Part shown: piece after piece, positions 41,314-49,468 of the stretch
Layout: each line of letters starts with the position of its first letter
How positions within the stretch are numbered: the stretch's first letter is position 1
Assembly: GCF_900114315.1 (NCBI RefSeq)
Contig: NZ_FOSQ01000014.1
Location: 1-64,000, forward strand
Direction of reading: 5' to 3'
Origin: Falsiroseomonas stagni DSM 19981
Lineage (GTDB): Bacteria; Pseudomonadota; Alphaproteobacteria; Acetobacterales; Acetobacteraceae
DNA length: 64,000 nucleotides
Notes under the pieces: generated by a model
The model's database searches: none
What the model saw: only the letters and a program-made list of their open reading frames with translations
What the model was told of the DNA's origin: nothing
Program-made: the position numbers and the translations under genes

Positions 41314-42495
41314 TCAGCCTGGTACGGCAATCTGGTGGCTTAGTGTCACGTCCCGCCCGCTCCGAGCGGATTCCAGCACCGCGAGACAGGCTTCCAGCGT
41401 GGCCATGCCCCAGGCGCCGGAATGCAGCGGCGGGATGCCGTCCAGCACGGCGGCGCAGAACTCGTCCAGCACCTCCCCGCGCGGAACCTCGGGCAGGGGG
41501 GCCGGTTCCAGCCAGCGCCGGTCATCGGTATGGACCATCACCCCCTCCGGCGTCAGGCGCAGGTCGGCGCGCTCGCAACTCGCCAGCAGGAAGCCGAACT
41601 GATTGTGAAAGGCGGGCGCAGCGGGCGGGGCCAGCGGTGGCGTGTCGGGACCATAGGCCCGGCGTGCCTTGGCCGCTTCCTCATCGGTGATGCCGGCCAG
41701 GGCGCGGCGCGCGGTGCCATAGGCGTCGGGGTCGCGCGCCTGGCCGAGTTCGCCCACCCAGCCCATCAATTCGTCGCTGTCATACCGCCCATGGCCGCTA
41801 TAGGTCAGGGTCGCCGTCGCGCCGTCCGCGAATTGCAGGAAGGCCGCATAGGCGCCCTCCGTCGGGCGCCCGGCATCCCAGCCGAAGCACTGGGCGCGGA
41901 TGCTGCGCAGCAGGCCACCGCCCAGCAGGCGCACCACGTCCAGCTGGTGCGCGCCCTGGCTGAACACCACGCCGCCGCCCCGTGCCGTGTCCAGCTCCTC
42001 CGGCCGGCGCGGGCGATAGAGGAAATCCGTGTAGGTCAGCGCCGTGATCAGCCGGACGCGGCCATGCGTGCCGGAGGCGACCAGCCGCCGTGCCGCCAGC
42101 ACCGGCCCGTCCTGGCTGTGGCTGTGGCCGATGACGAGTTGCACCCCGGCGCGGTCCGCGGCCTCGATCATCGCGGCACAGTCGTCCAGCGTGATCGCCA
42201 TGGGCTTTTCCACCAGGCAGTGCTTGCCGGCGGCGCTGGCGGCGATGACGTCGGCAGCGTGGTACTGGTGGGGTGTGGCGACATAGATCGCCTCCACCGC
42301 CCCGTCCCGGCAGAGCGCGGCGATGTCGGCATGGGCGCGGCTGCCGGGGAAATCCCGGGTGAAGCGCGCACGCGCCTCCGGCCGCGGATCGGCGCAGGCC
42401 ACGAGTTCCACCCGCCGGTGGCCGGCGAGGGTCGGCAGCATCAGCGTGAAGGCCCGGCTGAGGCCGACGACGCCAAGCCGCAGCCGCCGCGTCAC
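41314..42495 (-). CDS. Gfo/Idh/MocA oxidoreductase, likely dihydrodiol dehydrogenase of the ring-carboxylate pathway
   Basis: A 393-residue NAD(P)-dependent enzyme. A Rossmann start (RLGVVGLSRAFTLMLPTLAG) is followed by the family motif VEKPMAIT and a C-terminal dimer domain. Pht4, 4,5-dihydro-4,5-dihydroxyphthalate dehydrogenase, belongs to this superfamily. Its neighbours here are relatives of Pht2, Pht3 and Pht5, so the same step (rearomatising a cis-dihydrodiol) is the best inference. The start is GTG at 42495, overlapping the reductase stop (GTGA). A sugar dehydrogenase cannot be ruled out by sequence alone. Confidence 0.8.
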   Translation of the reverse strand: MTRRLRLGVVGLSRAFTLMLPTLAGHRRVELVACADPRPEARARFTRDFPGSRAHADIAALCRDGAVEAIYVATPHQYHAADVIAASAAGKHCLVEKPMAITLDDCAAMIEAADRAGVQLVIGHSHSQDGPVLAARRLVASGTHGRVRLITALTYTDFLYRPRRPEELDTARGGGVVFSQGAHQLDVVRLLGGGLLRSIRAQCFGWDAGRPTEGAYAAFLQFADGATATLTYSGHGRYDSDELMGWVGELGQARDPDAYGTARRALAGITDEEAAKARRAYGPDTPPLAPPAAPAFHNQFGFLLASCERADLRLTPEGVMVHTDDRRWLEPAPLPEVPRGEVLDEFCAAVLDGIPPLHSGAWGMATLEACLAVLESARSGRDVTLSHQIAVPG

Positions 42496-43460
42496 AGGTC
42501 GATGACCAGTTCTTCCGTGCCCGGCGCGGCGCGGGAGACGCAGACCATCAGCTGCGATGCCTTCTCATGCTCCATGAGCACGAGGTCGCGGTGGTCGACC
42601 GCCCCGCCCAGCAGCCCGGTGCGGCAGGACCCGCAGGTGCCGCTTTCGCAGGAATGGGAGACGGCGATGCCCGCGCCGCGCAGCGCATCCAGGATGGTGG
42701 TGCCGGGCGGCACGTCGATCCGGGCACCGCTGCTGGCCAGGCGCACGGCGAAGGGTGCGTCATCCGCGCGCTTCTGCCCGCCGCCACTGCCAAAATCCTC
42801 GAAATGCACGGCGGAGGCCGGCCAGTGGCCGGTCATGTCCCGCACTGCCTGCATCAGCCCGCGCGGGCCGCAGCAATGGATGTGGCGGCCCTTGGGCTGG
42901 TCGAGCAGCGGCCAGAGGTCGAAGGCGCGGTCGGGGTCGCCGCCATCGTGGTGGATGGTGACCTTGCCCTTCAGATCGGGCGCCGAGAGTTCGTCCCGGA
43001 ACGCGGTCTCGGCCGCGGAGCGCGTGAGGTAGATGAGCTTCCAGGGCGGGCGCCCCTCGGCCTGGAGGTGCCGGATCATGGCCATGATCGGCGTGATGCC
43101 GATGCCCCCCGCGATGAACAGGCGTGAGGCCGGGTTGCCGGCCAGCGGGAAATCGTTGCGCGGCGGGGCGCAGGGCAGCAGGTCCCCGGCCTTCACCTGG
43201 TCGCACAGCAGGACGGACCCGCCCCGCCCGGCGGGATCGCGCTTCACGGCGATGCTGTAGCCGGCCGTCTCGGCGGGATCGCTGCACAGGGAATAGCGGC
43301 GCGTCAGGCCGTTCGGCAGTCGCACGCACAGATGGGCGCCGGCAGTGAATGCAGGCAGGTCGGCACCATCGGGATCGGCCAGGTCGAAGCGGAAGATGCC
43401 CTCGGCGATCGCCTCGGCGGCCAGCACCCGCAAGGGGCGGAACTCCCCATCCTCGTCCAT
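42492..43460 (-). CDS. phthalate-dioxygenase-reductase-type ferredoxin oxidoreductase
   Basis: A 322-residue reductase. The flavin domain has RRYSLCSDP, the NAD domain GGIGITPIMAMIRHL, and the C-terminal plant-type [2Fe-2S] ferredoxin CESGTCGSC with a later Cys (MVCVS). That order is that of the class IA phthalate dioxygenase reductase / VanB family. It supplies electrons from NADH to the Rieske oxygenase encoded divergently. ATG at 43460 has GGAGGG 8 bases upstream and is preferred over GTG at 43466. Operator-like site 1 lies 28 bp upstream of this start. Confidence 0.9.
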   Translation of the reverse strand: MDEDGEFRPLRVLAAEAIAEGIFRFDLADPDGADLPAFTAGAHLCVRLPNGLTRRYSLCSDPAETAGYSIAVKRDPAGRGGSVLLCDQVKAGDLLPCAPPRNDFPLAGNPASRLFIAGGIGITPIMAMIRHLQAEGRPPWKLIYLTRSAAETAFRDELSAPDLKGKVTIHHDGGDPDRAFDLWPLLDQPKGRHIHCCGPRGLMQAVRDMTGHWPASAVHFEDFGSGGGQKRADDAPFAVRLASSGARIDVPPGTTILDALRGAGIAVSHSCESGTCGSCRTGLLGGAVDHRDLVLMEHEKASQLMVCVSRAAPGTEELVIDL

Positions 43461-43487
43461 GCGCACGGCCCTCCCTGCCGGGATTTA

Positions 43488-43501
43488 CTTAGCTATCTAA
43501 G
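43488..43501. promoter_or_regulatory. operator-like inverted repeat, site 1 (CTTAG-CTAT-CTAAG)
   Basis: Perfect 5-bp arms separated by four bases, in the 131-bp divergent region between reductase and oxygenase genes. The same pattern recurs at 43545 and 47164. It is probably recognised by a dimeric regulator (MarR or similar) not encoded nearby. Confidence 0.55.
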
Positions 43502-43544
43502 AATTTTGGTCAAGCCCCGGCCGCCCTGCCTTGCAGGCCCGGCA

Positions 43545-43558
43545 CTTAGAACGCTAAG
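43545..43558. promoter_or_regulatory. operator-like inverted repeat, site 2 (CTTAG-AACG-CTAAG)
   Basis: Second perfect copy of the repeat, 57 bp (centre to centre) from site 1 and 34 bp upstream of the oxygenase ATG. Both sites are preceded by A. Arm sequence and spacing are identical to site 1; only the central four bases differ. Confidence 0.55.
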
Positions 43559-43591
43559 TATTGGCCAGCCTTGCAGTGTGGAGGAAGCGGC

Positions 43592-44911
43592 ATGCTGACC
43601 CATGAGGAAAACCAGCTTCTGGCCCGCGTCGAGGGCGATGCCCCCATGGGCCGCCTGATGCGCCAGCATTGGCTGCCCGTCTGCCTGTCGGAGGAGGTGG
43701 AGGAGCCCGAGGGCAAGCCCATCCGCGTCCGCATCCTGGGCGAGAACCTGGTCGCCTACCGCGATGCCGAGGGCCGGGTCGGCCTGGTCGGCGAATTCTG
43801 CCCGCATCGCAAGGCGTCGCTCGTCTATGGCCGGAACGAGGAAGGCGGGTTGCGCTGCCTCTATCACGGCTGGAAGGTCGATGCCGACGGCAATGTCGTC
43901 GAGATGCCGTCGGAGCCGCCGGAGGCCTGCGCCGCCGCGAAGTTCAAGCACCCCGCCTATCCGACCGAGGAAGCCGGCGGTTTCGTCTGGGCCTATATGG
44001 GCGACCGCGCGACGATGCCGGCCTTCGAGCCCCCGCCCTTCGCGCCGACGCCGGAGACGCGCGTTTCCATCGGCACCGCGCGCGTGGACTGCAACTGGGC
44101 GCAAGTAGTGGAAGGGCAGATCGACAGCGCCCATTCATCGTCGCTGCATTCGTCGGACATGGTCCCCGCCCGCGTCGGCCGCGCCAGCGCCAGTGCGAAG
44201 GGGTGGACCCGGCCTTCGACGGACAAGGCGCCGCGGCTGCAGGTGCAGCTCACCTCCTACGGCTTCCGCTACGCCGCCATCCGCCGGCCGATCCAGAACG
44301 CGTCGGTGAACGACTACATCCGCATCACCACCTTCGTCGCGCCGCTGATCTGCCTGATCCCGCCGAACGCCAGCTACAACGTGGCGCAGGTGACGATCCC
44401 GATCGACGACCACAGCTGCATGTTCCACTTCATCGCCTGGGGGGATGGGCCGGACGTGCCCTCCATGGCCGAATGGCGGAAGTTCCTGGCGCTGACGCCG
44501 GGTGTCGATGTCGATCCCGCCAAGGGCTGGGCCAGGCTGCGGGTGCGGGACAACGACTATTTGCAGGACCGCAACCTGATGAAGCTCGGCAATTTCACGG
44601 GCATCAAGGGCATCCCCGCGCAGGACATGGCGATGTGGGAAGGCATGGGGCTGATCGCGGACCGCACCTCCGAACGGCTGGGCGCCAGCGACGTTGCCAT
44701 CGTGCAGTGGCGCCGCCTGATGATCGAGGCCGCGAAAGCCTTCGCGGAAGGCGCGCCCGCACTCGGCCGGACGGCGCCGATGGTGCCGAAGAAGGACATT
44801 GCGAGCTTCGAGGGCGTGGTGCCGAAGACCACGGATTGGCGCACCCTCGGCACCACCGAACTGGAGCGCAGCCTCTTCCCGGGCGCCGCACCGGCCCAGG
44901 CTGCCGAGTAG
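43592..44911 (+). CDS. Rieske aromatic ring-hydroxylating oxygenase, phthalate 4,5-dioxygenase-like
   Basis: A 439-residue oxygenase alpha subunit. The Rieske cluster ligands are Cys70, His72, Cys89 and His92 (FCPHRKAS, CLYHGW). The mononuclear iron ligands fit D178-x2-H181-x4-H186 (QIDSAHSSSLHS). No beta subunit gene follows, as expected for the homo-oligomeric phthalate dioxygenase class. It would add O2 to an aromatic or heteroaromatic carboxylate. ATG at 43592 has GGAGGA ideally placed. It is divergent from its reductase and followed after five bases by the decarboxylase. Confidence 0.88.
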   Translation: MLTHEENQLLARVEGDAPMGRLMRQHWLPVCLSEEVEEPEGKPIRVRILGENLVAYRDAEGRVGLVGEFCPHRKASLVYGRNEEGGLRCLYHGWKVDADGNVVEMPSEPPEACAAAKFKHPAYPTEEAGGFVWAYMGDRATMPAFEPPPFAPTPETRVSIGTARVDCNWAQVVEGQIDSAHSSSLHSSDMVPARVGRASASAKGWTRPSTDKAPRLQVQLTSYGFRYAAIRRPIQNASVNDYIRITTFVAPLICLIPPNASYNVAQVTIPIDDHSCMFHFIAWGDGPDVPSMAEWRKFLALTPGVDVDPAKGWARLRVRDNDYLQDRNLMKLGNFTGIKGIPAQDMAMWEGMGLIADRTSERLGASDVAIVQWRRLMIEAAKAFAEGAPALGRTAPMVPKKDIASFEGVVPKTTDWRTLGTTELERSLFPGAAPAQAAE

Positions 44912-44916
44912 GATCG

Positions 44917-45909
44917 ATGAGCAACCTTTCCCTCTCCGTCGCCATCGGCCCCTATGACCGCATGATGCCGCTGGTACGCGGCGAGGCGCGGATCGACGCG
45001 GTCGATCCGCAATTCATGCTGCTGGAACCGGAGGAGATCTTCTTCCGGGCCATGCGGCATGAGGCCTTCGACATCTGCGAACTCTCGCTCTCCTCCTACA
45101 GCCTGCGCGTCGCGCGGGGCGACAGCCCCTATGTCGCGATCCCCGTCTTTCCCTCCCGCGCCTTCCGCCACACCTGCATCGTCGTGCGCAACGACCGTGG
45201 CATCCGCACGCCCGCCGACCTTCGCGGCAAGCGCATCGGCATGCCGGAATACCAGCTGACCGCGAATGTCTGGGCGCGCGCGATCCTGGAGGAGGAATAC
45301 GGCGTCAACCAGCGCGACATCACCTGGGTGCGCGGCGGCTATGAAAGCCCCGGGCGGATCGAGAAGCTGAGCGTGACGCTGCCCGATGGCGTGGTGGTGG
45401 AGAATGCGCCGGAAGGGAAGACCATCTCCGGCATGCTCGCCGCCGGCGAACTCGACGGCGTGATGGGCCCGCGTGCGCCATCCTGCTTCGAACGCGGTGA
45501 TCCCGCCATCCGCTGGCTGTTCGATGACCCGACGGCCGAGGCGACCGCCTGGTTCCGGAAGACGCGCATCTTCCCGGTGATGCATGTGCTCGGCATCCGC
45601 AGGACGCTGGTGGACAAGCATCCCTGGCTGCCGACGGCGGTGATGAAGGGCTTCCAGAAGTCGAAGGACATCGCGCTGGAACGGCTGACCGACACCTCCG
45701 CCACCAAGGTCACGCTGCCCTTCGTGGAGGAGAATTTGCGTCGCGCACGGCAGCTGATGGGCGAGGATTTCTTCAGCTACGGCCTGGCGCCCAACCGCCA
45801 CGTCTTCGACTACTTCCTGCGCCACCACCATGCGCAGGGCCTGTCGAACCGCGTGCTGGCGGCGGAGGAACTCTTCCACCCGAGCACGCTGGAAGCGCAC
45901 AAGGTGTGA
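44917..45909 (+). CDS. 4,5-dihydroxyphthalate decarboxylase-like protein
   Basis: A 330-residue protein of the periplasmic-binding-protein-like fold (SLSVAIGPYDRMMPLVRGEA, FRHTCIVVRNDRGIRTPADL, GKRIGMPEYQLTANVWARAI, WVRGGYESPGR). It lacks a signal peptide, which separates it from transport binding proteins. The length and motifs match Pht5, which removes one carboxylate from 4,5-dihydroxyphthalate. It directly follows the Rieske oxygenase. With the reductase and dehydrogenase the set would turn phthalate or a look-alike into a dihydroxy monocarboxylate such as protocatechuate. Confidence 0.85.
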   Translation: MSNLSLSVAIGPYDRMMPLVRGEARIDAVDPQFMLLEPEEIFFRAMRHEAFDICELSLSSYSLRVARGDSPYVAIPVFPSRAFRHTCIVVRNDRGIRTPADLRGKRIGMPEYQLTANVWARAILEEEYGVNQRDITWVRGGYESPGRIEKLSVTLPDGVVVENAPEGKTISGMLAAGELDGVMGPRAPSCFERGDPAIRWLFDDPTAEATAWFRKTRIFPVMHVLGIRRTLVDKHPWLPTAVMKGFQKSKDIALERLTDTSATKVTLPFVEENLRRARQLMGEDFFSYGLAPNRHVFDYFLRHHHAQGLSNRVLAAEELFHPSTLEAHKV

Positions 45910-45921
45910 GGGGTTTCCCCC

Positions 45922-47109
45922 TCAGACCGGAAAGCCCTCCAGCAGTTCCAGCGGATCGCCGTAGCGCTCGGCCAGCGCGACCACCTTCGGGTCGCGCAGG
46001 GACAGCAGGTAGCCATCCTCGATCATCGGGCTGTTGCCCGCGGTGACCGTGCTGTCATAGGTCACCAGATCCATGTGGATGTGCGGCTCCTCCCAGTTCG
46101 GCATCACGCGGCGCAGATATTCGGAAGGCTTCAGCGCGTTGATGCCGAAATGCAGGGCGCCGGGGGAATTGGGACCGGCGGGGTAGATGTCGAAGCGCGG
46201 CGCCTTCGGGTTGTGGCCGCAGCCCACTTCCTCGAGTGTCCCGCCAATGAGGTAGTCGCGCAGCACCTCGGCCTCGAAACCCTCGCCATGCACGGCATGC
46301 ACCACGTCGTCCTGGAACTCCACGCCGACGGGTGTCGCGAAGGGGTGGTCGAAGCCGACGGCCCATTGCGCCCAGATGGTGCCTGATATGCCGACCTTGT
46401 CCTCCGGCTTCAGCCCCACCATGCCGGGCTCGAACAGGTTCGGGCCATGCGTCGGCAAATAGTGGACGTAGCAGCCATCCTCATCCGCCACATTGTGCCC
46501 ACGCCAGCGATTGTGGCGCTTCAGCTTCTGCAGCATCGCATCGGTGTAGGGGATGCGGAAATCCGTGCCGCGCGGATCGGTGAAGCGCAGCGTGAAATCG
46601 CCCTGCTCGGGGAACAGGCGCGAGGTCGCGCGGATGATCTCGCCGAGCAGGTCGATCGGGAACTGCGCCTGCGGCGTGTTCAGCAGGTCCAGGTCGCGGA
46701 AGAAGGTGATCTTGACCCAGCGCTGGCCCTTGTTCTTCCGCAGCGCCATGCAGAAGGGATCGATCACGCTGGCGAACCAGGTGGAGACGACGAAGGTCGC
46801 GCGTTCCAGCAGCGCCTTCGCCTCATCCGGGATGGTCACGTAGCGCGTGCTGTCGCCCATATAGGCGATGAAGGTGGCGCCACGCCCCCGCGCCAGGCCC
46901 TGCACCGCCTGCACCACGCGCGGGTCCAGCAGCGGGTCGATCAGCATCACCACATGGTCGCCGGGCCGGATCGCCATGACGCGGCAGAAATTGTCCATGC
47001 CCTTGATGGAGGCGGCGATGTCCGCCGGCGGATGCGTCACCTTGCGCGGCAGGCCGCGGCGCGTGGGGGCGGCGATGATGTCCTCGACGCGATTGGCCAG
47101 GCGGGGCAT
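45922..47109 (-). CDS. NicX-like (2,5-dihydroxypyridine 5,6-dioxygenase / M29-fold) enzyme
   Basis: A 395-residue protein. The stretch HGEGFEAEVLRDYL (about 274-287) closely resembles NicX (HGGFEAEYLRDYM as recalled), and HMD (345-347) fits the NicX HxD iron ligands; His299 is a further candidate. NicX opens 2,5-dihydroxypyridine and shares the fold of M29 aminopeptidases. It converges on the decarboxylase gene with a 12-bp gap, and its promoter carries the third copy of the cluster's operator-like repeat. Ring cleavage is therefore a reasonable inference, although an M29-like peptidase is possible. ATG at 47109 has GGAGGA upstream; the frame extends to 47160. Confidence 0.65.
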   Translation of the reverse strand: MPRLANRVEDIIAAPTRRGLPRKVTHPPADIAASIKGMDNFCRVMAIRPGDHVVMLIDPLLDPRVVQAVQGLARGRGATFIAYMGDSTRYVTIPDEAKALLERATFVVSTWFASVIDPFCMALRKNKGQRWVKITFFRDLDLLNTPQAQFPIDLLGEIIRATSRLFPEQGDFTLRFTDPRGTDFRIPYTDAMLQKLKRHNRWRGHNVADEDGCYVHYLPTHGPNLFEPGMVGLKPEDKVGISGTIWAQWAVGFDHPFATPVGVEFQDDVVHAVHGEGFEAEVLRDYLIGGTLEEVGCGHNPKAPRFDIYPAGPNSPGALHFGINALKPSEYLRRVMPNWEEPHIHMDLVTYDSTVTAGNSPMIEDGYLLSLRDPKVVALAERYGDPLELLEGFPV

Positions 47110-47163
47110 GGCGGCTTCCTCCTCCACCGGCCACGCCTTGCGAGGAGCGGGGCCGGGCATAAA

Positions 47164-47177
47164 CTTCGAAGACTAAG
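47164..47177. promoter_or_regulatory. operator-like inverted repeat, site 3 (CTTCG-AAGA-CTAAG)
   Basis: It matches sites 1 and 2 in spacing and in nine of ten arm bases. It lies 55 bp upstream of the NicX-like gene's ATG. This is the evidence that the NicX-like enzyme belongs to the same regulon as the oxygenase genes. Confidence 0.45.
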
Positions 47178-47217
47178 CAATACCCGGCCTGCGCCTGTCA
47201 ATCCCGATGCGACCCGG

Positions 47218-47694
47218 TCAAATCCGCCGGTACGCCGCCCGCATGATCGGCTGCCACTGGCCATCCGGCATCCGGACGCGCGATGACAGCGTGCGCCCGC
47301 CATCCGGCAGCATCTCCACGATGTCCTGGTAGTGCAGGCGCCGGGTCGGGTCGGTGAAGTCCGGGCCTTCGCAGTCCAGCGTCAGCACATCGCCCTCCCG
47401 CACCCCGTCATAGAGCCACATCATCGACATGGCGGAGGAGATGAAGCTGCCGGTGAAGCGACCGCGGGCGATGTCGTGGCCAAGGGTGATGAGGTTGGTG
47501 GCGGTGCCGCCGCCCGGCATCTCCGCCTGGCTCTCGCCCTGCACCCAGAGGCTTCCGATGGCGCGGACCTTCTCCGTGCCGCGCAGCAGCTGCTCGCCCT
47601 GGCCGTCGCCCATGCTGCAACTGCCCTCCATGATCCAGTCGCCGACCAGGCACAGCAGCCATTCATGGTCGGGCGTGGGCTGCGGGATATCCAT
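47218..47694 (-). CDS. DUF1579 domain protein
   Basis: A 158-residue soluble protein (HEWLLCLVGDWIMEGSCSMG, GRFTGSFISSAMSMMWLYDG, MPDGQWQPIMRAAYRRI). It matches the DUF1579 lipocalin-like family of unknown function. These genes often sit beside SRPBCC and ArsR genes, as here. It is 42 bp downstream of the SRPBCC gene and is probably in the same unit. Confidence 0.8.
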   Translation of the reverse strand: MDIPQPTPDHEWLLCLVGDWIMEGSCSMGDGQGEQLLRGTEKVRAIGSLWVQGESQAEMPGGGTATNLITLGHDIARGRFTGSFISSAMSMMWLYDGVREGDVLTLDCEGPDFTDPTRRLHYQDIVEMLPDGGRTLSSRVRMPDGQWQPIMRAAYRRI

Positions 47695-47736
47695 GCCGTG
47701 TTCCTTCCTCGGCGGTTCGTTCAGCCGGCAGGCACG

Positions 47737-48174
47737 TCAGGCGCTTGCGTGCAGCGCCTCCAGCCGCTCCAGCGATTCCGTCCAGCCGCGGCGATGGCGC
47801 GTGGCGGTTTCGGGATCGGCGAAGCGGTCATGGGTCAGCGTGACCTCCGTGCCGTCGGGGATGGGCCGGAATTCGACGGTCACGCGGGATTCACGTTCGG
47901 GCATGGAGACCCAGGCCCAGGTGAAGACCAGCCGGCGCTCGGGTTCGAACACCGTGTAGGTGCCGCCGACGCCGTGGCGTTCGCCATTCTCCTCCACCAG
48001 CCGGATCAGGAAGCGCCCGCCCTCCCGCGCCTCGATCTCCGCCTGCTCGACCTTGGTGTGGTGGGGGCCGAACCAGCGGGCGATCATCGCCGGCCGCGTC
48101 CATGCGGCGAAAACCGTGGCGGGCGGCGCCTTGATGCGCTTCACCAGCGTCAGGCTCGGCATGACGGCGGTCAC
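47737..48174 (-). CDS. SRPBCC / AHSA1-type protein
   Basis: A 145-residue START-like domain (VKRIKAPPATVFAAWTRPAM, ARWFGPHHTKV, YTVFEPERRLVFTWAW, EVTLTHDRF). It is the usual partner of ArsR regulators of the SdpR-like group. It probably binds a small hydrophobic molecule. The start overlaps the ArsR stop by four bases. Confidence 0.87.
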   Translation of the reverse strand: MTAVMPSLTLVKRIKAPPATVFAAWTRPAMIARWFGPHHTKVEQAEIEAREGGRFLIRLVEENGERHGVGGTYTVFEPERRLVFTWAWVSMPERESRVTVEFRPIPDGTEVTLTHDRFADPETATRHRRGWTESLERLEALHASA

Positions 48175-48515
48175 GGTTGCTCGGCCTCCAGCGCCGCCGC
48201 CAGGCGATCGAGGCTCTCGGTCCAGAAGCGCTGGTAGCGCAGCAGCCAGCCCATGGCGTCCTCCATCGGCGCGGCGGTCAGCCGGCAGGTCACGGTGCGG
48301 CCCGATTTGCTGCGGGCGATCAGCCCGGCGCCTTCCAGCACATCCAGGTGCTTCATCACCGCGGGCAGGGACATGGCCAGCGGCTGCGCCAGGGCGGAGA
48401 TCGAAAGCCCATCCTCCGCATCCAGCCGGGCGATCAGCGCCCGGCGCGTCGGGTCCGACAGGGCGGCGAAGACCTTGTCGAGGCGGGGTTCGGCAGCGGG
48501 ATTTTGTTTAACCAT
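48171..48515 (-). CDS. ArsR-family transcriptional regulator
   Basis: A 114-residue winged-helix regulator (KVFAALSDPTRRALIARLDA, SISALAQPLAMSLPAVMKHL). No Cys-based metal site is visible, so it is not a classical arsenic sensor. It probably represses its own operon with the SRPBCC and DUF1579 genes. Choosing ATG at 48515 puts the start inside an inverted repeat; a GTG at 48533 in the same frame is the alternative and would make it 120 residues. Confidence 0.87.
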   Translation of the reverse strand: MVKQNPAAEPRLDKVFAALSDPTRRALIARLDAEDGLSISALAQPLAMSLPAVMKHLDVLEGAGLIARSKSGRTVTCRLTAAPMEDAMGWLLRYQRFWTESLDRLAAALEAEQP

Positions 48516-48526
48516 AGAGTTAACAA
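48504..48526. promoter_or_regulatory. probable ArsR autoregulatory operator
   Basis: TTGTTTAAC-CATAGA-GTTAACAA is an AT-rich imperfect palindrome that overlaps the ArsR start codon at 48515. Its TTAAC/GTTAA arms resemble operators of the ArsR/SRPBCC class. Binding would block transcription start or, if the transcript is leaderless, cover the first codon. Confidence 0.55.
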
Positions 48527-48611
48527 TAAACACCCAAGCGCCACCGGGTCAAGTCTTCCCACCTCCCCGCGACCCGGCGCAGCATCGCAGGGACGGGGAG
48601 GAACCAGGCCC

Positions 48612-49421
48612 ATGATCGCGAATCCGGTCCGCCGGCGGCTGCTGCAGGGGGAGACCTGCTTCGGCCTGATGGCCTTCGAGTTCTTCACCCCGGGCCTCGC
48701 GCCCATCCTGGCCGCCGCGGGCGCCGAATTCGTCATCCTGGACATGGAACACAGCGGCCTCGGCATCGAGGGTGTGAAGGCCCAATGCGCCTTCGCCCGG
48801 GCGGCGGGCATCGTGCCGATGGTGCGGCTGCCGCGCCCCGATCCCGGCCTGGCGCCGCCTTTGCTGGATGCCGGGGCGCTGGGCATCATGATGCCGCTGG
48901 TGGAAAGCGCGGCCCAGGCCAGGGCGCTGGTCGATGCCTGCCGCTACCGGCCGGAGGGGCGCCGCGGCCTGGCCTTCGGCCTGGCGCATGATGGCTACGC
49001 CGCCGGCCCGCCGCTGGAGAAGATGGCCGCCGCCAACCAGGCGGTGCTGACCATCGCGCTGGTGGAAAGCGCAGCAGGGATCGAGGCCGCGCCGGCCATC
49101 GCCGCGGTGCCGGGGCTCGACCTGCTGTGGCTCGGCCATTTCGATCTCTCCGACAGCCTCGGCATCCCCGGGCGCTTCGAGGAACCGGCCTACCGAGCCG
49201 CGGCGGCCACGCTGCGGGATGCGGCGGCGGCCCAGGGCAAGCCGATCGGCTGGCTGGCCGCGGATGGCGCCCAGGCCGCGGCGGCGCGGGGCGCCGGCTT
49301 CCGCTGCCTCTGCATCGGGCATGAGGTGATGCTGCTGCGCGACGCCCTGTCCCGCGCCATCACCGCCGGGCGCGATGCGGAGGTCGCCCCGCGTGATCCG
49401 GGGCGGAACGGCCTGCCGTAG
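48612..49421 (+). CDS. HpcH/HpaI aldolase / citrate-lyase family protein
   Basis: A 269-residue TIM barrel. It shows VILDMEHSGLGIEGVKAQCA, the Glu-bearing TIALVESAAGIEA and the Asp-bearing LWLGHFDLSDSLGIPG, as in 2-keto-4-hydroxy acid aldolases. GGGGAGGA precedes the ATG. It differs considerably from the family member at 25454-26266. It lies just beyond the ring-cleavage cluster, but is separated from it by the ArsR unit, so a role in the same pathway is speculative. Confidence 0.85.
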   Translation: MIANPVRRRLLQGETCFGLMAFEFFTPGLAPILAAAGAEFVILDMEHSGLGIEGVKAQCAFARAAGIVPMVRLPRPDPGLAPPLLDAGALGIMMPLVESAAQARALVDACRYRPEGRRGLAFGLAHDGYAAGPPLEKMAAANQAVLTIALVESAAGIEAAPAIAAVPGLDLLWLGHFDLSDSLGIPGRFEEPAYRAAAATLRDAAAAQGKPIGWLAADGAQAAAARGAGFRCLCIGHEVMLLRDALSRAITAGRDAEVAPRDPGRNGLP

Positions 49422-49468
49422 CAACGGCCGGAAGGCGCGCGACCCCGGGACGTGGCAGGCTGGCCGGC

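Noticed and set aside
44917-45909. ABC transporter substrate-binding protein
   Set aside because: The fold is similar, but there is no signal peptide and the context is a phthalate-type enzyme set, so a decarboxylase is preferred.
45922-47109. Plain M29 aminopeptidase annotation
   Set aside because: The HGEGFEAEVLRDYL segment and HxD motif are closer to NicX dioxygenases, and the gene shares an operator motif with oxygenase genes; a peptidase remains possible but is less favoured.
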